Source: an uncultured Collinsella sp.
Lineage (GTDB): Bacteria > Actinomycetota > Coriobacteriia > Coriobacteriales > Coriobacteriaceae
NCBI GenBank assembly: GCA_902494945.1
Contig: CABUVF010000025.1
Span: forward strand, 1-18,620
Direction: 5' to 3'
Length of the DNA stretch: 18,620 nucleotides
The number at the start of each line of letters is the position of its first letter. The stretch's first letter is position 1. Under the pieces are notes generated by a model that worked only from the letters and a program-made list of their open reading frames with translations, was not told where the DNA came from and searched no databases. Made by a program: the position numbers and the translations under genes. Positions 6,595 to 12,606 of this stretch are shown piece by piece.

Positions 6595-7656
6595 CTATTC
6601 AATCATGCCGCGCTCGAGCGTACCGAGCGCCGCGCGGGCGTCCCATGCTGCAATGCGCTTCTCGGTCTTCCACGTTTGGAAGAACCAACCGGCAGCCGGC
6701 GCAAACGAAGCCAGCTGGTTGGCGATAAACACGCGCTCGTAGGCATTGCGGCCCTCGGGCGTAACCGACGAGTTGGCAAAGATCGCCGCGCCCGACCATT
6801 CGCCCACCAGCACGGGGAACCCAGTCGAAATCGCTTCTTTAAGCTCGCGCTTGTTACGCGAAATCGCCGTCGTCAGCCCGCGAGGGCTCGTGATGTCGAG
6901 CGCATACTCGTCGCGGTAATGGTACAGGTGAAGGTCCATGTAGACGTTCTTGTACTTGGCGCCGCGCATAAAATGCTTCCACTCGCTGGGATGCCCCGAC
7001 GACGAGAAGACGACGATTTTATCCTCGGGCATATACGAACGGACGAGCTCGTAGGCATCGCGATAGAAATTGCGCAGGTAGTGAGCAGGAATGCCATCCG
7101 TCATGGTGAAGAGGCTCTTGCGAACGCTCATCTGCGGCGTGTCCAGCAGCTCAATGCCCAGCAGGCTCTCGGCCTCGCCATAGCGATCGGCCAAGCGCTC
7201 GAGCACGTCGAGTGCGACATGACGGCCGTTGGTGGACGAATGCCACTCGGCGACAGCCTCCGGCGTGGTGGGCGAATCGTTGGAATCGCCCTGGCCACCG
7301 GGCACGGTTGCCAGATCGAGCAGCACGCGGATATCGTACTTGGCAGCCCACTCAATCGCGCGGTCGATGTAATCGACAACCGATATGTAGGAGGCATCGG
7401 ACTCCTGTGAGCCAAAGGCATACCAGGGCACCGGCAGACGCACGGCATTGAGACCGATCTGCGCCATGCGACGAAAATCGTCCTCGCTCACAAACGTCTC
7501 GTAATGGCGGCGCATGCGCTCGTTATAGGCGGCGGTACCCATGGCCTCCTGTAGCTCGGCCGCGTTGGATGCACCGGTCGCCGCGTACAGCGACGGGGTC
7601 ACCCAAGGCTCGGGAATAAACCAGCCAGAGAGATTAACGCCGAGTATCCTCTCCAT
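6595..7656 (-). CDS. GH5-like protein with altered catalytic motif (exo-beta-1,3-glucanase fold)
   Basis: The 353-residue cytoplasmic protein (no signal peptide) resembles fungal-type exo-1,3-beta-glucanases of GH5. It carries LGVNLSGWFIPEPWVTPSLY near the N terminus, NAVRLPVPWYAF (70-81), the strand LLGIELL (165-171), MDLHLYHYRDE (240-250), the nucleophile strand VLVGEWSGA (E286) and GWFFQTWKTE (323-332). Where active enzymes have N-E-P after GIELL, this one has D172-T173-P174, so the acid/base glutamate is missing. The usual D-L-H-G-A-P-G is D-L-A-T-V-P-G (His to Ala at 116). It may be non-hydrolytic or use a different mechanism. The ORF extends 74 codons upstream, but that part is low-complexity and not family-like; the ATG at 7654-7656 has AAGGGGG before it. 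It is followed by rsmI after six bases. Confidence 0.85.
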   Translation of the reverse strand: MERILGVNLSGWFIPEPWVTPSLYAATGASNAAELQEAMGTAAYNERMRRHYETFVSEDDFRRMAQIGLNAVRLPVPWYAFGSQESDASYISVVDYIDRAIEWAAKYDIRVLLDLATVPGGQGDSNDSPTTPEAVAEWHSSTNGRHVALDVLERLADRYGEAESLLGIELLDTPQMSVRKSLFTMTDGIPAHYLRNFYRDAYELVRSYMPEDKIVVFSSSGHPSEWKHFMRGAKYKNVYMDLHLYHYRDEYALDITSPRGLTTAISRNKRELKEAISTGFPVLVGEWSGAAIFANSSVTPEGRNAYERVFIANQLASFAPAAGWFFQTWKTEKRIAAWDARAALGTLERGMIE

Positions 7657-7746
7657 CACTGCCCCCTTCGGATCATGCAGGTCGAACCCGCATCGTATTG
7701 CATAGGATAAGTATTGTTTTGAGTATACCCGCGTGTGCGGACAGGC

Positions 7747-7758
7747 GACCGAACGGTC
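7747..7758. promoter_or_regulatory. Possible operator upstream of the GH5-like gene
   Basis: GACCG-AA-CGGTC is a perfect inverted repeat about 90 bases before the GH5-like start. TATACT on the minus strand (about 7723-7728) could be a -10 box, but no -35 sits at proper spacing. The rest of 7657-7911 holds a small hairpin (GTCTG-GGAG-CAGAC, near 7789-7802) and no gene that I can support. Confidence 0.3.
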
Positions 7759-7911
7759 TGTAAAGTGACGCGAAAGTGGGAGGAATGTCTGGGAGCAGAC
7801 GGGCTCGGAATGGTGCGACGAGGTGTGTACGCGCGCCGGAGGCAGGCACCGGAAAGCGCGTCCCGTTCTATCGCTCAATAATGGCGCGCATTTTTCCGCA
7901 GAACCCTACGC

Positions 7912-7972
7912 AAAAGAAAAGGACCCCTTTGCAGGGGCCCTAGTCAATTCAAGGTGGCGGGGAAGGGAATCG
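7912..7972 (-). repeat. Direct repeat copy A: tRNA-Phe 3' tail plus terminator
   Basis: This 61-bp copy of 8098-8158 has two mismatches. It contains the last part of tRNA-Phe from the T-loop (CGATTCCC...GCCACC on the minus strand), the linker and the terminator, without the tRNA body. Both mismatches fall in the terminator stem and keep it paired. Confidence 0.9.
7921..7940 (-). terminator. Duplicate terminator (copy A, tRNA-Phe locus)
   Basis: An 8-bp stem closes a GCAA tetraloop and is followed on the minus strand by TTTTCTTTT. Compared with the copy directly behind tRNA-Phe, one pair changes from A-U to G-U and another from U-G to C-G, so the stem is conserved. Confidence 0.8.
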
Positions 7973-8097
7973 CGTCCGCGCGCTGCGCGGACGGACCGCT
8001 GCGGCGCTTACGCGCCTTGCGAGCTGCGCTGGCAAACGCTTACGCGTTTACTCAGCTCCGCGCCCTCACGGGGTTCGATTCCGTGCGAGGGCTACAT
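7973..8097. other. Hairpin-rich spacer between tRNA-Phe tail repeats
   Basis: This 125-bp GC-rich noncoding stretch has four strong inverted repeats: GTCCGCG/CGCGGAC (7974-7992), GGCGC-TTAC-GCGCC (8003-8016), AAACGC-TTAC-GCGTTT (8034-8049), and GCCCTC-ACGG/CCGT-GC-GAGGGC (8062-8092). The loop of the last one holds GGGGTTCGATTCC (8070-8082, plus strand), which is 13 bases identical to the tRNA-Phe T-arm in inverted orientation. Start motif and hairpin order match the spacer at the tRNA-Leu locus. Confidence 0.75.
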
Positions 8098-8140
8098 AAA
8101 AGAAAAGGACCCCTTTGCAGAGGTCCTAGTCAATTCAAGG

Positions 8141-8158
<18 letters not shown>
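8098..8158 (-). repeat. Direct repeat copy B: genuine tRNA-Phe 3' tail plus terminator
   Basis: This 61-bp copy covers the 3' end of the intact tRNA-Phe and its terminator. It recurs at 7912-7972 with an offset of 186 bp. Confidence 0.9.
8107..8126 (-). terminator. Rho-independent terminator of tRNA-Phe
   Basis: On the minus strand GGACCTCT pairs with AGGGGTCC around a GCAA tetraloop, followed by TTTTCTTTT. It lies 14 bases after the tRNA end and has the same stem length and tetraloop as the tRNA-Leu terminator. Confidence 0.88.
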
Positions 8159-8213
<55 letters not shown>

Positions 8214-8245
8214 ATTTGAGGTGTGCCTTGTTTCAAGGCTTGATT

Positions 8246-8294
8246 AGTATAACCAAGGACGCGTTCCGGTCAACCGAGAATTTTAAAAAAGTTT
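8246..8294 (-). promoter_or_regulatory. tRNA-Phe promoter with A/T-rich upstream element
   Basis: On the minus strand -35 TTGACC (8268-8273) and -10 TATACT (8246-8251) are 16 bases apart, 32 bases before the tRNA. Seven bases upstream of the -35 is AAACTTTTTTAAAA (8281-8294), an UP-element-like tract shared with the tRNA-Leu promoter. The tract sits inside an inverted repeat, AACCGAG (8272-8278) and CTCGGTT (8306-8312). Confidence 0.82.
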
Positions 8295-8336
8295 TTGAGT
8301 ACAGCCTCGGTTCTTTAAATCGGCACGTCAGAGGCA

Positions 8337-8624
8337 TCAGCCGGCAGCAAGAAGTTTTTCGCTCAGAGCCGCACGGGCAAACTCACTTGGCGTCATCCCC
8401 TCGGCAGCCGCCCGTCGACGAATGGCCTCCTTCATTCCCAGAGGAATCTTGACCGACAGCGTTGCCGTCCCCTCACCTGAGAGTGGGGGCCGTCCATGCA
8501 CGATCCCACCAACGGTGTGTTCGCCATCCGGAAACTCTCCGCGCTCGTACGACTCACACCACGCGTCAATCATTTCATCCGTTACAACCTGACCATTAGC
8601 GGCCGTATACGTCTTGCCCATCAT
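8337..8624 (-). CDS. Ribbon-helix-helix antitoxin-like protein (BrnA-type)
   Basis: The 95-residue protein has a C-terminal ribbon-helix-helix pattern: strand ATLSVKIP (54-61), helix 62-75 (LGMKEAIRRRAAAE) and helix 79-93 (PSEFARAALSEKLLA). The N-terminal half, with HGRPPLSGEG at 43-52, resembles the linker of RHH antitoxins and would bind the toxin. Its ATG (8622-8624) overlaps the toxin stop as ATGA; a second in-frame ATG at 8619-8621 is also possible. RHH antitoxins bind DNA as dimers and repress their own operon. A transcription factor unrelated to a toxin is an alternative, but the overlapping partner and the palindrome upstream favour an antitoxin. No clear terminator follows it before the tRNA-Phe promoter. 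Confidence 0.75.
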   Translation of the reverse strand: MMGKTYTAANGQVVTDEMIDAWCESYERGEFPDGEHTVGGIVHGRPPLSGEGTATLSVKIPLGMKEAIRRRAAAEGMTPSEFARAALSEKLLAAG

Positions 8625-8887
8625 CGACCCCTTTGCCGAGCCCGTTCAATCTCCTGCCAAAATTTCTTCTGGACTGGAGACAAGGCATGAATGATAAGCC
8701 ACCCACGGACAAGCTCGACCGCGACAAGCTCCACGCTTCGTCCGTCTGGGAGCCATCCAATCGCAAGCCATCTCGGCGGCTCGTCCTTCGACTCGCGACG
8801 AATGCACTCAGTAACCGCAAGCCAAGCGCTAAGCACCTGCTTTTCTGTCAGGTGCTTTTTAGCGTTGGGATGGATCTCAACATCCAT
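8621..8887 (-). CDS. Small BrnT/RelE-like toxin candidate
   Basis: The 88-residue basic protein reads MDVEIHPNAKKHLTEKQ, then a helix (about 16-31), the strand pair PRWLAIGWLPDGRSVELVAV (38-57), WLIIHALSP (63-71) and a basic C-terminal helix. This layout and gene order (toxin first, RHH antitoxin second, 4-bp overlap) resemble BrnT/BrnA, whose toxin is a ribonuclease of the RelE fold. I do not recognise a closer family and the activity is inferred from context. The ORF extends 32 codons further, but the ATG at 8885-8887 has GGAGGA eight bases before it. An in-gene hairpin (8831-8857) lies near codons 9-19. The module lies between the tad operon and a tRNA gene, a common site for mobile or accessory genes. 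Confidence 0.65.
   Translation of the reverse strand: MDVEIHPNAKKHLTEKQVLSAWLAVTECIRRESKDEPPRWLAIGWLPDGRSVELVAVELVRGWLIIHALSPVQKKFWQEIERARQRGR
8831..8860. other. Hairpin inside the toxin 5' coding region
   Basis: AAGCACCTG (8831-8839) and CAGGTGCTT (8849-8857) form a perfect 9-bp inverted repeat with a nine-base loop. On the plus strand it is followed by TTT (8858-8860, five T's counting the stem end), so it looks like a terminator for antisense transcription. In the toxin mRNA it would be a stable stem near codon 10. Confidence 0.5.
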
Positions 8888-8912
8888 GCATCTTCTCCTC
8901 CATCTTACCCAA

Positions 8913-8942
8913 TTTCGTATGACGAAAGTCCGCTGTCGCCAA
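8913..8942 (-). promoter_or_regulatory. Candidate promoter and operator of the toxin-antitoxin pair
   Basis: On the minus strand TTGGCG (8937-8942) lies 17 bases from TACGAA (8914-8919), a moderate -35/-10 pair. TTTCGT-ATG-ACGAAA (8913-8927) is a perfect 6-bp inverted repeat that covers the -10 box, 26 bases before the toxin start. This is the expected position for an RHH autorepressor site. It fills the gap between the DUF192 gene and the toxin. Confidence 0.5.
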
Positions 8943-8945
8943 TTC

Positions 8946-9305
8946 TTAAGCCGGCACGCGTTGGAGAGCAGGGATCGAAACAATGATTGAAGGACGCTCT
9001 AGTACGGCCCAGGCGCCGGGGCAGGAGCACGTGCGCCAAGGACGAACGTTTTCGTAGCGCGCGAGGATATTGCCGTCGCGATCGATGAAGGCGATGTCGA
9101 TGGGATAGGCCATAAAACACGTGTGGACCGAAGAGCAGCGTGGAAACGCCATGACGAGCGGCGGGCCGTTGGCGGCAACCGGACGCCGTCCCAGCATGCC
9201 GCGCAGGCGCACGGCAAACGACTCCGCCACCGCAAACTCGGCCGGCGTCCAACCCAGCCTGTTGAGCGCCCGCGCGTACGCGATGTAGGACGAGACCGCG
9301 GTCAC
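8946..9305 (-). CDS. DUF192 family protein at the end of the tad operon
   Basis: The 119-residue protein carries the DUF192 pattern: AESFAVRLRGMLGRRP (27-42), a hydrophobic strand VMAFPRCSSVHTCFMAYPID (51-70), IAFIDRDGNILARYENVRPW (71-90) and a C-terminal G-A-W-A-V-L-E segment. The family's biochemical role is not established. The preferred start is GTG at 9303-9305, which overlaps the stop of the upstream TadE-like gene by four bases (GTGA) and has GGGGGTGG before it; an ORF extension to 9410 runs back into that gene. The coupling means it is made with the pilus proteins. Cysteines at 57, 63, 93 and 95 are unusual in number. Confidence 0.82.
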   Translation of the reverse strand: MTAVSSYIAYARALNRLGWTPAEFAVAESFAVRLRGMLGRRPVAANGPPLVMAFPRCSSVHTCFMAYPIDIAFIDRDGNILARYENVRPWRTCSCPGAWAVLERPSIIVSIPALQRVPA

Positions 9306-9778
9306 ATGACCACCCCCGGACGCCATGGATCGACCGTCACCGCGCGCTCGTGCGACAACGTTGTCGGCGCCCCCAGCGGAACGCCAGCGATGCTGAGAGA
9401 AGTCGGCCACGGCTCATAGTGCATGGTGCAGGTGTAGGTCCTAAACGTACCGGATAGGGAGAGCAGGCCACCATCCGATGCCTCCGCGCCTTGCTCGCTC
9501 GACACTTCGATCTGCAAGTCATAGCCCTCCATGGCATTCAGAATTTGAGTCTGAACCGTCGCCGAGGCATCGGCAGAGCTTTCGTCGCCCTCCCCCTCCG
9601 ACGCCACGGCGTGCGCCAACACGATGTCGGGCACCACGCGGTCGAAGCGCGCGACAGCGCTGGCAAAGATCATGACGTTGTACACGATGAGTGCCAGCAC
9701 CAGCAAAACGGGCGTAACCACTGCCATCTCCACCGTCGCTTGGGCGCGCTCCTCGCGCAGACGCATGCGGATACTCAT
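9302..9778 (-). CDS. TadE-like pseudopilin (second TadE-like protein)
   Basis: The 158-residue protein begins with a basic leader, MSIRMRLREERAQATVE, followed by one hydrophobic segment (about 18-40, MAVVTPVLLVLALIVYNVMIF). The A-Q-A-T-V-E signature is shared with Flp and two other proteins of the operon. The remainder (41-158) should lie outside the membrane and contains an acidic Ser/Glu-rich stretch (EGEGDESSADAS). TadE/TadF proteins are minor pseudopilins processed by the prepilin peptidase and needed for Flp pilus assembly. Its ATG shares one base with the TadG-like stop (TAATG), and its stop overlaps the DUF192 start. Assignment as TadE versus TadF is uncertain. Confidence 0.8.
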   Translation of the reverse strand: MSIRMRLREERAQATVEMAVVTPVLLVLALIVYNVMIFASAVARFDRVVPDIVLAHAVASEGEGDESSADASATVQTQILNAMEGYDLQIEVSSEQGAEASDGGLLSLSGTFRTYTCTMHYEPWPTSLSIAGVPLGAPTTLSHERAVTVDPWRPGVVM

Positions 9779-11943
9779 TACGACCCACCGCCCAGAGCGC
9801 CAACCAGCGTGGCGACATCGACGGTGAGCGGGATGGAGCCGCCGCCGGGCAGAGGAATCTCCGCAAGCGTGAACACCGTGCCGCTAATGGTGCGTTCGAC
9901 TTGATATTCCAACGCCTCGCAAAGCGCCTTGGGATCGGTCACGCCCAACGGAATACTTCGCAGCTTGTCTTGCGCTTGAGAGAAACCAGCAATGTCAGAC
10001 CCCGGACTCTTAATGACGTTGGCGGAATCGGTCAGCACCGGCTTTCGCAGGCGCAAGTCGCACGGTTCCAGACCCAACGCCGCCACGGACGCCGAAACGG
10101 TATCGCCGAGCCACGATGCGATGGAGCCCAACGCGCCGCTGCCCCCTCCTAGGCCTTTAATCATCTCGCCCATAAGTTCGTCGGCCGAACCTTGGATATC
10201 ACCGTATCCCACAAGCAGCCGTCCCCAAACATCCATGACGCCGTCGAGCACGCCGGCAACGCCGCCCGAGCGTTCCTTCAATGTCGAGAAAAATCGCGAA
10301 AGCACGTTGTTTTGCGCCGTCGCCCCATCGGGCGCCAGCACCGCGGCAGAGATGGCACCGCGATCGCCAAGCCTGACTGCCGTGTTAAACGAAGAGTTGA
10401 GTTCATCGGAGCTCGAGATGGCACCCGAAACCGCAAAGGCAACCACGCCGTTGCGACCGGGCGGCGCGATACGTGGACGCTCACCCGAAAGCGCTTTAAT
10501 GGCCTGGTCAAACGCATTGCCTGCACGGTCGGCCTCGTCCTCGGTCTGACGCATGAGCTCAAGCTCTTTGTTGCGGCATTCGACGTAGTCTTCCAGGGCG
10601 TCTTTAAACTTGTCAAAGTGATACTCGAAGCCGTTTTCGATAGAGGTCGAAGGCGCCGCAACAGCACCAAGCGACGAAACGCCAAAATGGCAGTTGCTGC
10701 ATTTATCTTGTCCATCGTGATCGGCAACCGAAGCAAATCCGCTCGGCGTTCCTTTCTTGTAGTTAGGGCAGGTCGTCCCGTAATGCAGATACGCCTTGTC
10801 ATCGTTCACGCTAGTCGGCCACACCGCATCGGTATAGAGTTCCGTCGCCCGAACCTCATCAGAGTTGCGCGGCAGCAGCGGAATATAGGAGGAAACCCTG
10901 TCTCCGTTCTCGGTTATATATGCCCGATCGACCTCCGCACTCGCATAGGTATAAAACGCCCTACGCGCCGCAGACTCTGCCTTCATCTCGACACTCGAGC
11001 CCTGGGGCTTCTCATTTGTCAGACGCCAATGGTAGTAGTCCTTCGCGCGATCAAGGGCAACTTGAGGCTCCCACGTAACGCTCGATGAGTAATGCGGATT
11101 TTGAACACCGGAAAGATCCGTTAGGCTTTTCGCGCGCTCCCACATGCAAGAACAGCTGCCGACCGAGCCCTTGTCAGACCCACCACAATCCGCCAGCCAA
11201 GCGCGCTCCTTTGCCTTCGCCGTCTCCTCCGAGGCCTTCCGCAGCTCCTCGGCCGCACGCTCTAAATCATCTGATGTGTCTTTAATGGTATCGGTCGAGA
11301 TCTCTGACCCTTTGAGCGCAGCGAAGTCCGACTCGGATGTCCTGGGCACGGCAAGCGCCGTACCGGTATAGGTCACACTATCGGTATCCTGCGCCGACAC
11401 CGCCTGCGTGGCACGCGCGGCGATCAGATACGGCAGAGCCGTCTCGATTTTCTGTAAGCCTTCCGATGCGCTTTTGGCAAACTTGTTGCGCGTTTTAATG
11501 ATCTCGATCCCGGTGTCGACCATATTGCCGGCAACCGGCTCGGCACCCGGGATGAGGATGGCGACCAGGCCCGTCCCGATCGTGGCAAACCCCGCCAGCC
11601 CCAGACTCAAGATACTCGCATCAACCACCGTGGCAGCCGTGTGATAGGACGACACTACGTTGGCACCCGCCAGCGCGCCGCTATCGGCCGCCACCTGGGT
11701 GTCCCCGGCACGCGACATGCTCCATATCGCCGCCGTCGACGAAAACAGCAGCGTGAGCACCACCAAGATGACCACCGCAGAGGTGAGCGTGGTGTAGGCA
11801 CCGTCTTCGATAAACAAGTCGATACCGGCTCGACCCATAAAGCCGCCTCGTTTGCGGAGAGCGCCTGGTCGACGGCGGGCCGCAAACCCTTGCGTCACCC
11901 GCAACAGGCAGCGCCTAATCCCATGCAGCAATCCACGAATCAT
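9778..11943 (-). CDS. Large TadG-like (Tad domain) pilus assembly protein
   Basis: The 721-residue protein has a basic N terminus, one membrane segment (about 54-74, VVILVVLTLLFSSTAAI) and right after it QVAADSGALAGANV (83-96), the Ala-rich motif typical of TadG/Tad-domain proteins. A second hydrophobic stretch (about 111-133) follows, then a predicted coiled coil (222-247, DLERAAEELRKASEE). The middle has clustered cysteines: C253, C264, C266, C392 and a C-x-x-C at 415-418, which could form disulfides outside the cell. TadG-like proteins anchor the pilus to the envelope. The ATG at 11941-11943 has GGAGGGA ahead and overlaps the upstream TadE gene by 29 bases; an alternative ATG lies at 11836-11838. 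It is long for the family and much of 135-700 has no motif I recognise. Confidence 0.75.
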   Translation of the reverse strand: MIRGLLHGIRRCLLRVTQGFAARRRPGALRKRGGFMGRAGIDLFIEDGAYTTLTSAVVILVVLTLLFSSTAAIWSMSRAGDTQVAADSGALAGANVVSSYHTAATVVDASILSLGLAGFATIGTGLVAILIPGAEPVAGNMVDTGIEIIKTRNKFAKSASEGLQKIETALPYLIAARATQAVSAQDTDSVTYTGTALAVPRTSESDFAALKGSEISTDTIKDTSDDLERAAEELRKASEETAKAKERAWLADCGGSDKGSVGSCSCMWERAKSLTDLSGVQNPHYSSSVTWEPQVALDRAKDYYHWRLTNEKPQGSSVEMKAESAARRAFYTYASAEVDRAYITENGDRVSSYIPLLPRNSDEVRATELYTDAVWPTSVNDDKAYLHYGTTCPNYKKGTPSGFASVADHDGQDKCSNCHFGVSSLGAVAAPSTSIENGFEYHFDKFKDALEDYVECRNKELELMRQTEDEADRAGNAFDQAIKALSGERPRIAPPGRNGVVAFAVSGAISSSDELNSSFNTAVRLGDRGAISAAVLAPDGATAQNNVLSRFFSTLKERSGGVAGVLDGVMDVWGRLLVGYGDIQGSADELMGEMIKGLGGGSGALGSIASWLGDTVSASVAALGLEPCDLRLRKPVLTDSANVIKSPGSDIAGFSQAQDKLRSIPLGVTDPKALCEALEYQVERTISGTVFTLAEIPLPGGGSIPLTVDVATLVGALGGGS

Positions 11944-12451
11944 AATCTCCCTCCAGCCATTTGGGACGCGATTGATACGAGACATCGACCTTGAGCTCAA
12001 CGTAGCCGCCCTCGCCTGCACCACCCATAGCCTGCGCAAACGCACCGATCACAGGCAACGGCTTGACCTCGCCGGAAACGGACACGGACGAGACGCCACC
12101 CGCACCGGCCCGGCCAAGCTCGATATCCCACGACAACGGCCCGCCGGCATGAAAGATCGAAACGTTGGGCACTGCGGCAAGCCGGCGGCGGGTGAACTCC
12201 TTAAGATCGTCGTCCTCCGCCGTCGTCGTGGTCATGAGCCGCGCAGTCTCGGCGGCGGCAGACTCCATGACCGCGCGCGTATAGAGCAGGCACACCGGTT
12301 GCAGTGCGAGAAGGATGAGCGTCAGAAACGTCGGCAGCAAAAAAGCGGCCTCGACCGTAGACTGCGCCCGGTCCTCGCGCGCGATATCAATACAACGCGA
12401 TGTCCTTAGCGCCCGCAGCGGCGTCGATAACCGACGTCGAGGCAACGCCAT
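11915..12451 (-). CDS. TadE-like pseudopilin (first TadE-like protein)
   Basis: From the ATG at 12449-12451 the product is 178 residues. The core is IAREDRAQSTVEAAFLLPTF, with a hydrophobic segment (about 35-57), then an exported domain ending near the TadG-like start. The start is uncertain. The ATG gives a 65-bp overlap with the upstream small pilin gene and has a weak SD. No ATG, GTG or TTG occurs closer to the motif. An ATT at 12389-12391 would overlap the upstream TGA, like the other coupled junctions of this operon, and would give 158 residues, the same as the other TadE-like protein. The TadE family assignment rests on the leader, single segment and position. Confidence 0.72.
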   Translation of the reverse strand: MALPRRRLSTPLRALRTSRCIDIAREDRAQSTVEAAFLLPTFLTLILLALQPVCLLYTRAVMESAAAETARLMTTTTAEDDDLKEFTRRRLAAVPNVSIFHAGGPLSWDIELGRAGAGGVSSVSVSGEVKPLPVIGAFAQAMGGAGEGGYVELKVDVSYQSRPKWLEGDYDSWIAAWD

Positions 12452-12605
12452 GGGATGCCGCCCGCTCAACCAGCGCCGCCAAGCGCCCATCGGTGCCAGC
12501 ACGCCAAAGCCCCGCGATCGCCAGCACGATCGATAACAGCGCCACCGTGACGATGGCGTATTCGACCGTTGCCTGGGCAGACTCCTCGCGCAGGACGTCA
12601 TGCAT
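12387..12605 (-). CDS. Small Flp/TadE-like pilin protein
   Basis: The 72-residue protein reads MHDVLREESAQATVEYAIVT, followed by a hydrophobic helix (about 16-34) and a short hydrophilic tail rich in Ala. The leader and the A-Q-A-T-V-E-Y motif closely match those of Flp further upstream, and E at +5 with Y at +6 is the Flp signature. It could be a second Flp-type pilin or a minor pseudopilin. The ATG (12603-12605) follows AAGGAGGGA and lies one base after the stop of the preceding gene. Confidence 0.78.
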   Translation of the reverse strand: MHDVLREESAQATVEYAIVTVALLSIVLAIAGLWRAGTDGRLAALVERAASHGVASTSVIDAAAGAKDIALY

Positions 12606-12606
12606 T

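Noticed and set aside
7657..7878. N-terminal extension of the GH5-like ORF by 74 codons
   Set aside because: The extension lacks family similarity, crosses the likely promoter region, and a good SD precedes the internal ATG.
8272..8312. Inverted repeat AACCGAG/CTCGGTT as a terminator of the antitoxin gene
   Set aside because: The loop is 27 bases and no T-run follows the stem; the A/T core fits an upstream promoter element better.
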